A stretch of 64,000 bases of DNA from DASUPK01 sp963801055 (GTDB lineage: Bacteria > Actinomycetota > Thermoleophilia > Solirubrobacterales > 70-9). The stretch is taken from contig CAWDDE010000004.1 in NCBI GenBank assembly GCA_963801055.1, forward strand, positions 58,134 through 122,133, read 5' to 3'. The position numbers and the translations under genes are program-made. Below are positions 24,947-32,931 of this stretch, in pieces (position 1 is the first letter of the stretch; every line of letters starts with the position of its first letter). A model generated the notes under the pieces. The model was not told where the DNA came from. It saw nothing but the letters and a program-made list of their open reading frames with translations, and made no database searches.

Positions 24947-24972
24947 CGGCGTATGTGACCCGTGTGCGCCGG
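24947..24972 (+). terminator. Hairpin after priA
   Basis: CCGGCG/CGCCGG stem with a 14-base loop, ending just before the def -10-like hexamer; no U tract. Confidence 0.35.
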
Positions 24973-24974
24973 AC

Positions 24975-24980
24975 TAGACT
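24975..24980 (+). promoter_or_regulatory. -10-like element of def
   Basis: TAGACT, 7 nt before the GTG at 24988. Confidence 0.55.
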
Positions 24981-24987
24981 CGAAGGC

Positions 24988-25707
24988 GTGAGTGAGGAGA
25001 CGACACAGACGCCCGTCGAGGAACTCGACGAGGACCAGCTCGCCCGAGACGGCGAGCAGCCGATGGAGGCTGGGGAGCCTGAGGGGCTCGATCCCGAGGC
25101 GCTCGAGCGCCGCTCGGCGGCGCTCGATCAAGTGGTCAAATTCGGCGATCCCGTCCTGCGCTCGGCGGCCTCGCCGGTGACCGAGTTCGACGATGAGCTG
25201 GCCGCCGAGGGGGAGCGAATGATCGGCCTGATGCGGGACGCGATCGGAGTCGGCCTGGCCGCCACGCAGCTGGGCATCTTGCGGCGGATACTGGTCTTCC
25301 AGGTCGGCTCGGAGGCCGAGCCCACCGTCCTGGTCAACCCGGAGATCGAGTGGCGCTCGGATGATTCCGCCACCGCGGAGGAGGGATGCCTGAGCCTGCC
25401 GGGCATCGTGGTAGATGTAGAGCGCCCCCTCTTCGTCAGGGCGCGCGGCGTGGACATCCGTGGGAAACCGTTCTCGGTCGAGGCATCCGGCCTCGAAGCG
25501 CGGGTGATTCAGCATGAGGTCGACCACCTCGACGGCGTGTTGATGCTCGAGCGGACCGAACGCGACCAGCGCCGCGGCGCGCTCCGGGCTCTTCGCGAGG
25601 GCGGTACCTATGCCCCCGAGCGGCCCGACGATGAATCGGCCGCGAACGGCGGGGGCCCGGCCGGATCCGGCGAGACCGAGGAGCCGTCCGCCAGCACGGG
25701 CGGTTGA
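24988..25707 (+). CDS. def: Peptide deformylase with extended tails
   Basis: Removes the N-formyl group from nascent proteins. The three motifs are GVGLAATQLG, EGCLSLPG with the metal Cys, and QHEVDHLDG with the metal His pair. The catalytic core covers roughly residues 45-195. It carries an acidic N-terminal extension of about 45 residues (VEELDEDQLARDGEQPMEAG) and a polar C-terminal tail of about 40 residues rich in Gly, Ser and Glu. Both are absent from the E. coli enzyme. The total is 239 residues. The stop overlaps the fmt TTG start, the usual def-fmt pairing. Confidence 0.92.
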   Translation: MSEETTQTPVEELDEDQLARDGEQPMEAGEPEGLDPEALERRSAALDQVVKFGDPVLRSAASPVTEFDDELAAEGERMIGLMRDAIGVGLAATQLGILRRILVFQVGSEAEPTVLVNPEIEWRSDDSATAEEGCLSLPGIVVDVERPLFVRARGVDIRGKPFSVEASGLEARVIQHEVDHLDGVLMLERTERDQRRGALRALREGGTYAPERPDDESAANGGGPAGSGETEEPSASTGG

Positions 25708-26615
25708 GGACCGCCTACCTGGGCACATCCGAGTTCGCGGCGGGGGTGCTCCAGCGCCTCGCCGAAACCGCGCACCGGCCGGCTCTGGTCGTCACGCCCC
25801 CGGATCGCCGCCGGGGCCGGGGCCGCAAGCTCGCCTCTCCACCGGCCGCGGAGACGGCCCGGGAGCTCGATCTGGAGCTCCACCAGACGCCGAATGTGAA
25901 CTCGCCGGAGTCGCTGGAGGTGATCCGTACCGCGGACCCGGCGGCGATCGTGGTCTGCGCCTTCGGCCAGCTGATCAAGGAGCCGCTGCTCAGCGAGTTC
26001 ACGATGCTGAACGTGCACCCGTCGCTGATTCCCCGCTGGCGAGGAGCGGCCCCGATCGAGCGGGCTCTCATGACAGGCGATCGGGTGACGGGGGTGACGA
26101 TCATGCGCGTCACGGCGGGTCTCGACTCGGGCCCGGTCGCCCTCTCGGAGGAGATCGAGATCGCCGCGGACGACGACTACGCGTCCCTGTCCGCGAAGCT
26201 CGCCGAGGTCGGGGGGGAGGTCCTGGTGACGGCGCTGGACCGGCTCGAGAGGGCCGAGCTCGAGTTCAGGGACCAGGACGACTCACAGGCCCTCTACGCG
26301 GAGAAGGTCACACCGGAGGAACGTCGCCTCGAGCCGTCGCGGTCCGCCGTCGAGCTCGAGCGCGCCGTCCGGGCGCTCAACCCTCACATCGGGGCGTATC
26401 TGGAGCTCGAGGGCGGAGGTCGCCTCGGCGTTCGCGCGGCGCGGGCGGTGGATCACGGCCCGTCGGCGGGCACGATCGAGGCTCGCGGGCAGAAGCTCGT
26501 GCTCGGCGCCTCGGATGGAGCGCTCTGCCTGGACGTCGTTCAGCCGCCCGGCGGAAAGCCGATGAGCGCGGCCGATTTCCTGCGAGGCCACCGCGCACCA
26601 ACTAAGGCTCTGTAG
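25704..26615 (+). CDS. fmt: Methionyl-tRNA formyltransferase
   Basis: Formylates initiator Met-tRNA. N-terminal LRTAYLGTSEFA begins at TTG 25704. The formyl-transfer motif is LNVHPSLIPRWRGAAPI, quoted as VHPSLIPRWRGAAP, with Asn/His at residues about 105-110. TAGLDSGPVALSEEI, quoted as TAGLDSGPVA, carries the catalytic Asp region. The C-terminal OB-like domain is complete, ending ADFLRGHRAP. It has 303 residues, the family norm. Overlap with def couples the two enzymes. Confidence 0.95.
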   Translation: MRTAYLGTSEFAAGVLQRLAETAHRPALVVTPPDRRRGRGRKLASPPAAETARELDLELHQTPNVNSPESLEVIRTADPAAIVVCAFGQLIKEPLLSEFTMLNVHPSLIPRWRGAAPIERALMTGDRVTGVTIMRVTAGLDSGPVALSEEIEIAADDDYASLSAKLAEVGGEVLVTALDRLERAELEFRDQDDSQALYAEKVTPEERRLEPSRSAVELERAVRALNPHIGAYLELEGGGRLGVRAARAVDHGPSAGTIEARGQKLVLGASDGALCLDVVQPPGGKPMSAADFLRGHRAPTKAL

Positions 26616-26622
26616 CGCTCGC

Positions 26623-26628
26623 TACTCT
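26623..26628 (+). promoter_or_regulatory. -10-like element of the zinc-ribbon gene
   Basis: TACTCT, 6 nt before the GTG at 26635. Confidence 0.5.
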
Positions 26629-26634
26629 CGTCGT

Positions 26635-26910
26635 GTGGCCGAACGGATCGACAGCGCTCTGGGAAGCATGGCCGGGGCACAGGAGCCCAGCGGTGAGGCG
26701 CTCGGGCGACCGAATTGCCCGGGGTGCGGCGAGCCGTGGCTGCGTCCAGCGCAGCTCCCGGGACGCTTCGTCTGCGTCTACTGCCTGCGGCGCTTCGAGC
26801 TCGTCTCGCAGTGCCCGAACTGCGGCGAACACCAGACGATCAGCCGCATGAGCCGCACGGAGGACATGAGGTGCCAGCACTGCGGTCACTCGATGCTTAG
26901 CTCGATCTGA
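26635..26910 (+). CDS. Small zinc-ribbon protein
   Basis: A 91-residue protein with three CxxC pairs and one further pair: CPGCGEPW, CVYCLRRF, CPNCGEH and CQHCGH. These eight cysteines could bind two zinc ions as two ribbon knuckles. No enzyme domain is visible. Its place between fmt and rpe, with rpe starting two bases after its stop, suggests co-transcription with rpe. Function is unknown; such proteins often bind nucleic acid or another protein. Confidence 0.75.
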   Translation: MAERIDSALGSMAGAQEPSGEALGRPNCPGCGEPWLRPAQLPGRFVCVYCLRRFELVSQCPNCGEHQTISRMSRTEDMRCQHCGHSMLSSI

Positions 26911-26912
26911 CC

Positions 26913-27620
26913 TTGGAAGCCGCGACCGGCAAGGCCTCGACCACGCCGCGAGATCTATACGCGAGCAAGCGCGTCGCACCATCGATCCTCTCCGCCGACT
27001 TCTCCCGCCTCGGCCCCCAGATCGAGGAGGTGATGGCCGCCGGGGCGCGGATCATCCACGTGGACGTAATGGACGGCCACTTCGTCCCCCCGATCACGAT
27101 CGGCCCACTCGTCGCCGCCTCGATCTCCGACCAGGTCCACGATGCGGGTGGCGCAATCGACGTCCACCTGATGATCGAAAATCCTGGCTCGCAGATCTCG
27201 GAGTTCGCCAAAGCTGGGGCGGACTCCATCGTCTTCCACGCCGAGGCGACGCCGCACATCAACCGCACCCTGAACGCGGTCAGGGACCTCGGCTGCCTGG
27301 CCGGGCTCGCAATCAACCCAGGCACCCCCGTGGGCGCCGTCGGCGAGTCGATCCACGACGCCGACGTCTTCCTGTGCATGACCGTAAACCCCGGCTGGGG
27401 AGGGCAGCCCTTCATCGCGGACTCTCCCGACAAGGTGCGGAGGCTCGGATCGGTGGTCGGCGACGGCGTCATCGAGGTCGACGGGGGTATCGATCCGAGT
27501 ACCGCCGGGGGCTTGGCGGGCGCGGGGGCGGGCCTGTTCGTTGCCGGCTCGGCCGTTTTCGGAGCTCAGGATCCCGCGGCGGCGTACGCCGCGATCGCGG
27601 AGGCGGCGGGCGCCTCCTAG
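26913..27620 (+). CDS. rpe: Ribulose-phosphate 3-epimerase
   Basis: Interconverts ribulose 5-phosphate and xylulose 5-phosphate in the pentose phosphate pathway. It is a TIM barrel of 235 residues with VAPSILSADFSRLG, HVDVMDGHFVPPITIGP, quoted as DVMDGHFVPPITIG (catalytic Asp and metal His), DVHLMIENP and VNPGWGGQPF. EVDGGIDPSTAGGL, quoted as VDGGIDPSTA, is the phosphate site. TTG 26913 follows the previous stop by two bases; a start at the second Met is not available, and the first 20 residues are less conserved. Confidence 0.95.
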   Translation: MEAATGKASTTPRDLYASKRVAPSILSADFSRLGPQIEEVMAAGARIIHVDVMDGHFVPPITIGPLVAASISDQVHDAGGAIDVHLMIENPGSQISEFAKAGADSIVFHAEATPHINRTLNAVRDLGCLAGLAINPGTPVGAVGESIHDADVFLCMTVNPGWGGQPFIADSPDKVRRLGSVVGDGVIEVDGGIDPSTAGGLAGAGAGLFVAGSAVFGAQDPAAAYAAIAEAAGAS

Positions 27621-27692
27621 GGCCGCCCGTGGCGAACGACCAAGCCGACCGGCTGAGCCGGTTCAGAAGCTTCAAGAGCCCCGGCCCTGACT

Positions 27693-27774
27693 GACGGCTT
27701 CCCGATCAGATCGCGATCAGGGGCGGCCGCCCCACGCTCAGTCCAACGGGTCGCGCTGACGCGCGCCCCCGCAT
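27693..27774 (-). repeat. Dispersed palindromic repeat, copy 4 (long form)
   Basis: On the minus strand it reads ATGCGGGGGCGCGCGTCAGC then GCGACCCGTTGGA. An inner palindrome GGGGCGGCCGCCCC and a GGGAAGCCGTC end follow. It fills most of the gap between rpe and the converging flippase gene. Confidence 0.7.
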
Positions 27775-27790
27775 TACGGCCTGGTGATCG

Positions 27791-29239
27791 CTAGCCGGCC
27801 TCGTCGGCCGAGGCAAGCTGGAGCTCCATCTCCTCCGTCGAGCCCGGCTCGACCCGCCTCTCGCGTCGCATGATCGGCTGCCGGTAGAGCCAGTAGAGCA
27901 GTCCGCAGAGCAGGGTGGCCGCCCCCAGGTAGCCGACCTCGACCCGGTGGAAGTCGTTGTCTGTGAGCGGGACCAGCATCCAGATCACAAAGGCGACCGC
28001 ACAGCCGATCCAGCAGAACGAGGCGCGGCGGAGCTGCCCCTTCGCTAGCGCCGCCTGGTTGAGCGTCGCGGCCGATAGGTACAGGCCCATGCCGATGCTG
28101 ACGATCACCAGGTCCGCCCGCTGATAGGCGTGATTCTTGCCGAAGGCGATCTGCATCAGTTGCGGTCCCGCGATCAGCATGGCGAGCGCGACGAGGCCCG
28201 CAAAGCCCGCGATCGCGAGGATCGTCACCCGGACGGAGGCGCGGAAGTCCTCCTCGTTTCCCTGCGAGCCCAGGCGGGTGAGGTGGGGGAGGAGGCTGGT
28301 GGAGACTGCCTGGAAGAGTTGCAGCGGCGCCCTGGCGATCATCAACACGTTGAAGATGTAGCCGGCGGCCGCCGCGCCGGCGGTGGCGTTGACCAGCAGC
28401 GGACCGGCATTGAGGAAGGTCTGCTCCGAGAGCATGATCAGGAACACGCCAGCCGCAAACCGGCCTCCTCGGGCCAGGGTGAACTCCGAGGTATCGGGCG
28501 CCGACGGGGACTCGGCGGCGGGCTCGGGACCGGCCCGCGCGCCTCCAAAACGGCGGAGGAAGGCAAACGGAACGACCATCAGGGAGAGCGTCGGGGCGGC
28601 CACGATGCCGAGCGCGACCGCCGTCTGGCCCGAGGCGACGCCGAGCGCCACGGCGGTCGGGAACGCTGTCCGCGCGACCGATTCGCTGATGATCAGCAGC
28701 GCGTAGACCGTCAGGCGGTGGCTGCCGGCGAGGAAGCCGCGCGCGAAGTAGCTCGCCCCGTAGGCGGTCACGGCCGCGACCCCGATCCAGTAGAGCGTGG
28801 AGTTGCCGTGCAGGAGGTGATCCTGGATCGGTCCGCGAAGCGCGAGCGCGATCACGTCGAACGCGACGGCAACCCCGAGCTGGATCGTCGCCGCGACCCT
28901 GACGGTGTGACCGATCGGGGAACGGTTGGCGAGGTTTTCGGAGACGGTTCTCGAGAGCAGCTGTTCGACCGGGCGCTGCAGCACCGAGACGACGATGAAG
29001 ACCGCCGACCAGAGCACCGCGACCTGCCCGTACTGCTCCTTCGAGAGCTCGTGCGAGGCGATCGCGAAGTAGAGGTAGGTGATCAGCCCGGTGATCCCGA
29101 CCCCGACGGAGAGCAGGCTGGCCCGCCGCCCGTAGCTTCTCGCCTCCTCCGTCGCCTGCACGCGTCTCCGCACCGGCGGAAGCCTACGGCCCGGCTTCGC
29201 CATCCACATCAAACGGGTCGGGCTGTCGCGCCCTCGCAT
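27791..29239 (-). CDS. Polysaccharide/lipid flippase of the MATE/Wzx (MOP) superfamily
   Basis: An integral membrane protein with about 12 helices, starting with SLLSVGVGITGLITYLYFAIA, quoted as LLSVGVGITGLITYLYFA. The pattern of paired helix bundles, with a loop of about 25 polar residues (FGGARAGPEPAAESPSAP) between halves, fits Wzx-like exporters of surface polysaccharide precursors. It has 482 residues counting from ATG 29239. The first 13 residues come from the palindromic repeat, so MWMAKPGRRLP at 29209 or a later start may be the real one. No glycosyltransferase genes are nearby, so the cargo is unknown. Confidence 0.8.
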   Translation of the reverse strand: MRGRDSPTRLMWMAKPGRRLPPVRRRVQATEEARSYGRRASLLSVGVGITGLITYLYFAIASHELSKEQYGQVAVLWSAVFIVVSVLQRPVEQLLSRTVSENLANRSPIGHTVRVAATIQLGVAVAFDVIALALRGPIQDHLLHGNSTLYWIGVAAVTAYGASYFARGFLAGSHRLTVYALLIISESVARTAFPTAVALGVASGQTAVALGIVAAPTLSLMVVPFAFLRRFGGARAGPEPAAESPSAPDTSEFTLARGGRFAAGVFLIMLSEQTFLNAGPLLVNATAGAAAAGYIFNVLMIARAPLQLFQAVSTSLLPHLTRLGSQGNEEDFRASVRVTILAIAGFAGLVALAMLIAGPQLMQIAFGKNHAYQRADLVIVSIGMGLYLSAATLNQAALAKGQLRRASFCWIGCAVAFVIWMLVPLTDNDFHRVEVGYLGAATLLCGLLYWLYRQPIMRRERRVEPGSTEEMELQLASADEAG

Positions 29240-29276
29240 CAGCTCCTCGGGGTTCGCCTCGGTGCACCCTCGCGAC
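29191..29276 (-). repeat. Dispersed palindromic repeat, copy 5 (double)
   Basis: On the minus strand, one unit GCGAGGGTGCACCGAGGCGA/GAGGAGC is followed by ATGCGAGGGCGCGACAGCCC and GACCCGTTTGATGTGGATGG. The second unit overlaps the 5' end of the flippase ORF; the first touches the ribD promoter. Confidence 0.8.
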
Positions 29277-29282
29277 TACAAT
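29277..29282 (+). promoter_or_regulatory. -10 element of the riboflavin operon
   Basis: TACAAT. Unlike most genes here it lies 53 nt before the start codon, leaving a real 5' leader of about 45 nt. Confidence 0.6.
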
Positions 29283-29289
29283 CTCTGGC

Positions 29290-29303
29290 TGACTGACCAG
29301 TCA
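29290..29303 (+). promoter_or_regulatory. Candidate operator in the ribD leader
   Basis: Inverted repeat TGACT-GACC-AGTCA just downstream of the -10 element, the size and symmetry of a TetR-type operator. No regulator gene is adjacent. Confidence 0.4.
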
Positions 29304-29322
29304 ATCGGTCCGGGCCCATCGC

Positions 29323-29330
29323 AAAGGAGG
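29323..29330 (+). promoter_or_regulatory. Strong Shine-Dalgarno of ribD
   Basis: AAAGGAGG, 5 nt before the GTG at 29336; it fixes this start. Confidence 0.75.
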
Positions 29331-29335
29331 CACCC

Positions 29336-30466
29336 GTGGGGACGGTCGGCACCGAACAGGACGCATCTTTCCTTCGCCGGGCGCTCGAGCTCGCGGAGGG
29401 GGGACGCGGGCGGGTCAGCCCGAATCCGCTGGTCGGCGCGGTGCTGGTTCGCGACGAGGACGTCGTTGGCGAGGGCTTCCATGCCGCGCTCGGGAAGTTG
29501 CATGCGGAGAGGGCGGCGATCGAGGCGTGCCGGACCGCCGGTGAGGATCCGGCCGGCTCCACCCTCTACGTCACGCTCGAGCCGTGCGCCCATACGGGGC
29601 GCCAGCCCCCCTGTACCGAGGCGATCCTCGAGGCGGGCATCTCGCGGGTCGTCTACGCGTCCGAGGACCCGACCGACAAGGCTTCCGGCCGCGGGCCCGG
29701 GATGTTGCGCGACGGCGGGGTGGAAGTCGAGCTCGCGGGAGGTCCGGAGGCCGCCGCCGCGCGACTGCTCAATCAGCCCTTCCGCAAGCGGGCCCGAACC
29801 GGGCGGCCCCTGGTCACCTACAAGGCCGCGATGTCCCTCGACGGCCGGGTGGCATCGCCGAGCGGGGACTCCCGCTGGATCTCGAGCGTCGAGAGCCGCG
29901 AGCTCGTCCACCGCTGGCGGTCGGACTCCGACGCTGTCGCCGTAGGAATCGGGACCGCCCTCGCCGACGACCCGCTGCTCACCGGTCGCCTCGAGGACGC
30001 GGGCAAGCAGCCCGCTCGGGTGGTCTTCGACTCCCGCGCTCGGCTGCCCGTCGACTCGGCGCTGGTCTCTTCGATCGACGAGGCGCCTCTGATCGTGATC
30101 TGTGCTTCCGAAGCCGCGTCGGCCCGGAGGGACGCGCTCGCGGGCGCGGGCGCGGAGGTGATCGTGGCCCCCGGCCGCACTGAACGGGCCCGGCTGGAGG
30201 GCGCTCTCGACGAGCTCGGGCGCCGCGAGATCCAGGACCTCTTGGTCGAGGGGGGTCCGACCCTCGCCGGCGCGCTCTTCGACGCCGGCGAGATCGACGA
30301 AGTCCGCCTCTTCATCGCGCCCCTGCTCGTCGGCGCCGCGGAGGCGCGGGCGGCCCTGGAGGGGCAGGGGGCGAACCGGATCGCCGATGGCGTCCGACCC
30401 CTGGCGACGAGCTACGAGCAGGTGGGCGAGGACCTGCTCGTCCGCGCGAGGCTTCACGAGTGGTGA
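29336..30466 (+). CDS. ribD: Riboflavin biosynthesis deaminase/reductase
   Basis: A bifunctional enzyme that deaminates the pyrimidine and then reduces its ribosyl group. The N-terminal deaminase has HAERAAIEAC (zinc His and catalytic Glu) and EPCAHTGRQPPC (zinc Cys pair) near residues 60-95. The C-terminal reductase has YKAAMSLDGRVA and LVEGGPTLAGALFDAGEIDE, quoted as EGGPTLAGALFD. It has 376 residues. It is the first gene of ribD-ribE-ribBA-ribH; spacing between the first three is nil to a few bases. Confidence 0.95.
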   Translation: MGTVGTEQDASFLRRALELAEGGRGRVSPNPLVGAVLVRDEDVVGEGFHAALGKLHAERAAIEACRTAGEDPAGSTLYVTLEPCAHTGRQPPCTEAILEAGISRVVYASEDPTDKASGRGPGMLRDGGVEVELAGGPEAAAARLLNQPFRKRARTGRPLVTYKAAMSLDGRVASPSGDSRWISSVESRELVHRWRSDSDAVAVGIGTALADDPLLTGRLEDAGKQPARVVFDSRARLPVDSALVSSIDEAPLIVICASEAASARRDALAGAGAEVIVAPGRTERARLEGALDELGRREIQDLLVEGGPTLAGALFDAGEIDEVRLFIAPLLVGAAEARAALEGQGANRIADGVRPLATSYEQVGEDLLVRARLHEW

Positions 30467-30473
30467 CGTGCTG

Positions 30474-31088
30474 ATGTTCACTGGGATCATCAACGAGCTC
30501 GGGACGGTCGAAGCGGTCGAGGGCTCCGACGAGGGGGCGCGCCTGCGCATTCGCGCCGAGCTCGCCTCGGAGCTCGAGGCGGGCGACTCCGTGGCGGTCA
30601 ACGGCGCCTGCCTGACGGCCACCTCGGCGGGCACTGGCGCCTTCGAGGCGGACGTCATGCACCAGACCCTGTCGCTGACGACCCTCGGCGATCTCGACTC
30701 CGACTCCCGCGTGAACCTCGAGCTGCCGCTACGAGCCGCCGATCGACTCGGCGGGCATGTGGTCCAAGGCCACGTGGATGGGACCGCCACCGTCGTCGAG
30801 GTCTCCGAAGACGGATTTGCGAAACGCCTCCGCCTCGAACTCCCGGACGAGTTGCTCCCCTATGTCGTCGAGCGAGGCTCAATCGCGATCGAGGGAGTCA
30901 GCCTCACCGTCGCCGAGCTCACTGGCTCGGCGCTCGAGGTCTCTCTGATCCCGGAGACCCTGGAGCGAACCACCCTGGGCTCGCTCGTCCCGGGAGCCCG
31001 AGTGAATGTGGAGTGCGACGTGCTGGCCCGCTATGTCAGGCGCCAGCTGGAAGCCGACGTGGGCGTGTCACCCTTATCCGAGGAGTAG
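30474..31088 (+). CDS. ribE: Riboflavin synthase alpha subunit
   Basis: Dismutates two 6,7-dimethyl-8-ribityllumazine molecules to give riboflavin. Two tandem barrel repeats are visible. The first begins MFTGIINELGTV and has VNGACLT; the second contains GHVVQGHVDG and IEGVSLTV. The C-terminus VECDVLARYVRRQL forms the trimer helix. It has 204 residues. ATG 30474 was chosen because the family always begins MFTGII. It starts seven bases after the ribD stop. Confidence 0.96.
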   Translation: MFTGIINELGTVEAVEGSDEGARLRIRAELASELEAGDSVAVNGACLTATSAGTGAFEADVMHQTLSLTTLGDLDSDSRVNLELPLRAADRLGGHVVQGHVDGTATVVEVSEDGFAKRLRLELPDELLPYVVERGSIAIEGVSLTVAELTGSALEVSLIPETLERTTLGSLVPGARVNVECDVLARYVRRQLEADVGVSPLSEE

Positions 31089-31090
31089 CG

Positions 31091-32440
31091 ATGGCCAAGC
31101 CAACCAAGGAGCCCAACCTGAGCGCCGCGAAGAGCGATTCGCCGTTCGCGACGATCGAGGAGGCGATCGAGGACATCCGCCGCGGGCGGATGGTGGTGGT
31201 CTGCGACGACGAGAACCGCGAGAACGAGGGTGATCTCACCCTGGCCGCGCAGTTCGCGACGCCCGAGGCCATCAACTTCATGGCCACCCACGGCCGTGGG
31301 TTGATCTGCCTTGCGCTCACCGACGAGCGCTGCCAGGAGCTCGGTCTCAACCTGATGGCCGCGAAGAACGAGGCGCCTTTCCAGACTGCCTTCACCGTCT
31401 CCGTAGAGGCACGCGAGGGAGTCACCACCGGCATCTCCGCCGCCGACAGGGCGCGAACGATCCAGGTCGCCATCGACCCCCACTCGCAGCCCGAGGACCT
31501 CGTGCAGCCGGGGCATGTCTTCCCGCTGAAGGCGAAGGACGGCGGTGTGCTGGAGCGGACGGGGCAGACCGAGGCGGCGGTCGACCTGACGCGGCTCGCC
31601 GGCCTGATCCCCGCTGGCGTGATCTGCGAGGTGATGAACGAGGACGGCACCATGGCGCGCGTGCCCGACCTGATCGACTACTGCGCGAGGCACGACCTGA
31701 AGATGGTCACGGTCGCCGACCTGATCGCCTACCGGCGCCGCACCGAGAAGCTGGTGGAGCGGATCGTCTCGACGCAGCTCCCCACCGCGTTCGGCGAATT
31801 CACCGCCGTCGGCTACCGCTCGCTGATCGACGACAAGCACCACGTCGCGATGGTGAAGGGGGAGGTGGCGGGCTCCGAGGACGTACTCGTGCGGGTGCAT
31901 TCGGAGTGCCTCACGGGCGACGTCTTCCATTCGCTGCGCTGCGATTGCGGCGAGCAGCTCGAGGCGGCGCTCGCCAACATCGAGCGCGAGGGGATGGGCG
32001 TGCTGCTCTACCTCTCCCAGGAGGGCCGCGGCATCGGTCTCCTCAACAAGCTGCGTGCCTACAAGCTCCAGGAGGAGGGCCTCGACACCGTCGACGCCAA
32101 CCTCAAGCTCGGGCTTCCCGCCGACCTGCGCGACTACGGGATCGGCGCGCAGATCCTGGTCGACCTGGGGCTGTCGAGCATCCGCATCCTGACCAACAAT
32201 CCGAAGAAGATCCTCGGGCTGGAGGGCTACGGGCTCTCGGTGACCGATCAGGTGCCGATCCAGGCGGTGCCCAATCCCCACAACGAGGCCTACCTGAATG
32301 CGAAGCGCGAGCGCCTCGGCCACGCGCTCCACCACCAGGGGCTGCCGCTCGACGAGCAGCTGCTCTACGAGGAGCACCGCAAGGACGAGGAGAACCGGAG
32401 GGAGGCGGCCTCGCCGAGGGATTACCCGGCCGGCGACTAG
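31091..32440 (+). CDS. ribBA: 3,4-DHBP synthase / GTP cyclohydrolase II
   Basis: A bifunctional enzyme feeding both precursors into riboflavin synthesis. The RibB half shows DDENRENEGDLTLA, quoted as DDENRENEGDL, and THGRGLICLALTDER, quoted as HGRGLICLAL. The RibA half shows HSECLTGDVFHSLRCDCGEQL, quoted as SECLTGDVFHSLRCDCG, with the zinc cysteines, then QEGRGIGLLNKLRAY, quoted as EGRGIGLLNK, and LTNNPKK. It has 449 residues and both active sites look intact. ATG 31091 follows a GAGGAG ribosome site and the ribE stop by two bases. Confidence 0.97.
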   Translation: MAKPTKEPNLSAAKSDSPFATIEEAIEDIRRGRMVVVCDDENRENEGDLTLAAQFATPEAINFMATHGRGLICLALTDERCQELGLNLMAAKNEAPFQTAFTVSVEAREGVTTGISAADRARTIQVAIDPHSQPEDLVQPGHVFPLKAKDGGVLERTGQTEAAVDLTRLAGLIPAGVICEVMNEDGTMARVPDLIDYCARHDLKMVTVADLIAYRRRTEKLVERIVSTQLPTAFGEFTAVGYRSLIDDKHHVAMVKGEVAGSEDVLVRVHSECLTGDVFHSLRCDCGEQLEAALANIEREGMGVLLYLSQEGRGIGLLNKLRAYKLQEEGLDTVDANLKLGLPADLRDYGIGAQILVDLGLSSIRILTNNPKKILGLEGYGLSVTDQVPIQAVPNPHNEAYLNAKRERLGHALHHQGLPLDEQLLYEEHRKDEENRREAASPRDYPAGD

Positions 32441-32457
32441 GGCCGCCACGTTCCGGA

Positions 32458-32463
32458 TAGGTT
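32458..32463 (+). promoter_or_regulatory. -10-like element of ribH
   Basis: TAGGTT, 7 nt before the ATG at 32471; a possible internal promoter. Confidence 0.45.
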
Positions 32464-32470
32464 CCGCGAC

Positions 32471-32914
32471 ATGGCGGATCTGGCGACCATGGAGTTCGCG
32501 GTCTGCGTGGCGACCTTCTACGAGGACCTCGCCGAGCGGCTCGTGAACGGGGCGGTCGAGGCATTCGGCGAAGAGGGGGTGGCCCCCACCTCGGTCCACA
32601 CCTACGAGGTCCCCGGTGCCTTCGAGCTGCCGGTGGCGGCGAAGTGGTGCGCAGAGTCCGGCCGCTTCGCCGGGGTCACGTGTCTGGGAGTGGTGATTCG
32701 CGGCGAGACCAACCACTATGACTACGTCTGCGCCGAGGCCGCCTCCGGGATCCAGCGGGTGCAGCTCGACACCGGCGTCCCCTGCGCCTTCGGGGTGATC
32801 ACCTCCGATACCCGCGAGCAGGCCGAGGCCCGGGCAGGGGGCGACAAGCGCGATCAGGGCCGAAACGCGGCGATCGCCGTGCTGCGGATGGCGCAGCTGC
32901 GGGATTCGATCTAG
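32471..32914 (+). CDS. ribH: Lumazine synthase
   Basis: Condenses the RibD and RibB products to make the lumazine substrate of RibE. Visible motifs are VATFYEDLAERLVNGA, then YEVPGAFELPVAAKW, quoted as EVPGAFELP, and GVVIRGETNHYDYVC with the catalytic His, quoted as VVIRGETNHYDYV. VPCAFGVITSDTREQAEARAG, quoted as GVITSDTREQA, ends the core. It has 147 residues, close to the family norm, and likely assembles into a pentamer or icosahedron. It lies 30 bases after ribBA. Confidence 0.96.
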   Translation: MADLATMEFAVCVATFYEDLAERLVNGAVEAFGEEGVAPTSVHTYEVPGAFELPVAAKWCAESGRFAGVTCLGVVIRGETNHYDYVCAEAASGIQRVQLDTGVPCAFGVITSDTREQAEARAGGDKRDQGRNAAIAVLRMAQLRDSI

Positions 32915-32915
32915 C

Positions 32916-32921
32916 TACCAT
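32916..32921 (+). promoter_or_regulatory. -10-like element of rpmB
   Basis: TACCAT, 10 nt before the ATG at 32932. The same TACCATCCCG context precedes rpmF at 42152. Confidence 0.5.
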
Positions 32922-32931
32922 CCCGCCTCCG

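Noticed and set aside
29240..29336. FMN riboswitch before ribD
   Set aside because: The space is too short and none of the conserved RFN segments is present; a repeat copy and an inverted repeat are there instead.
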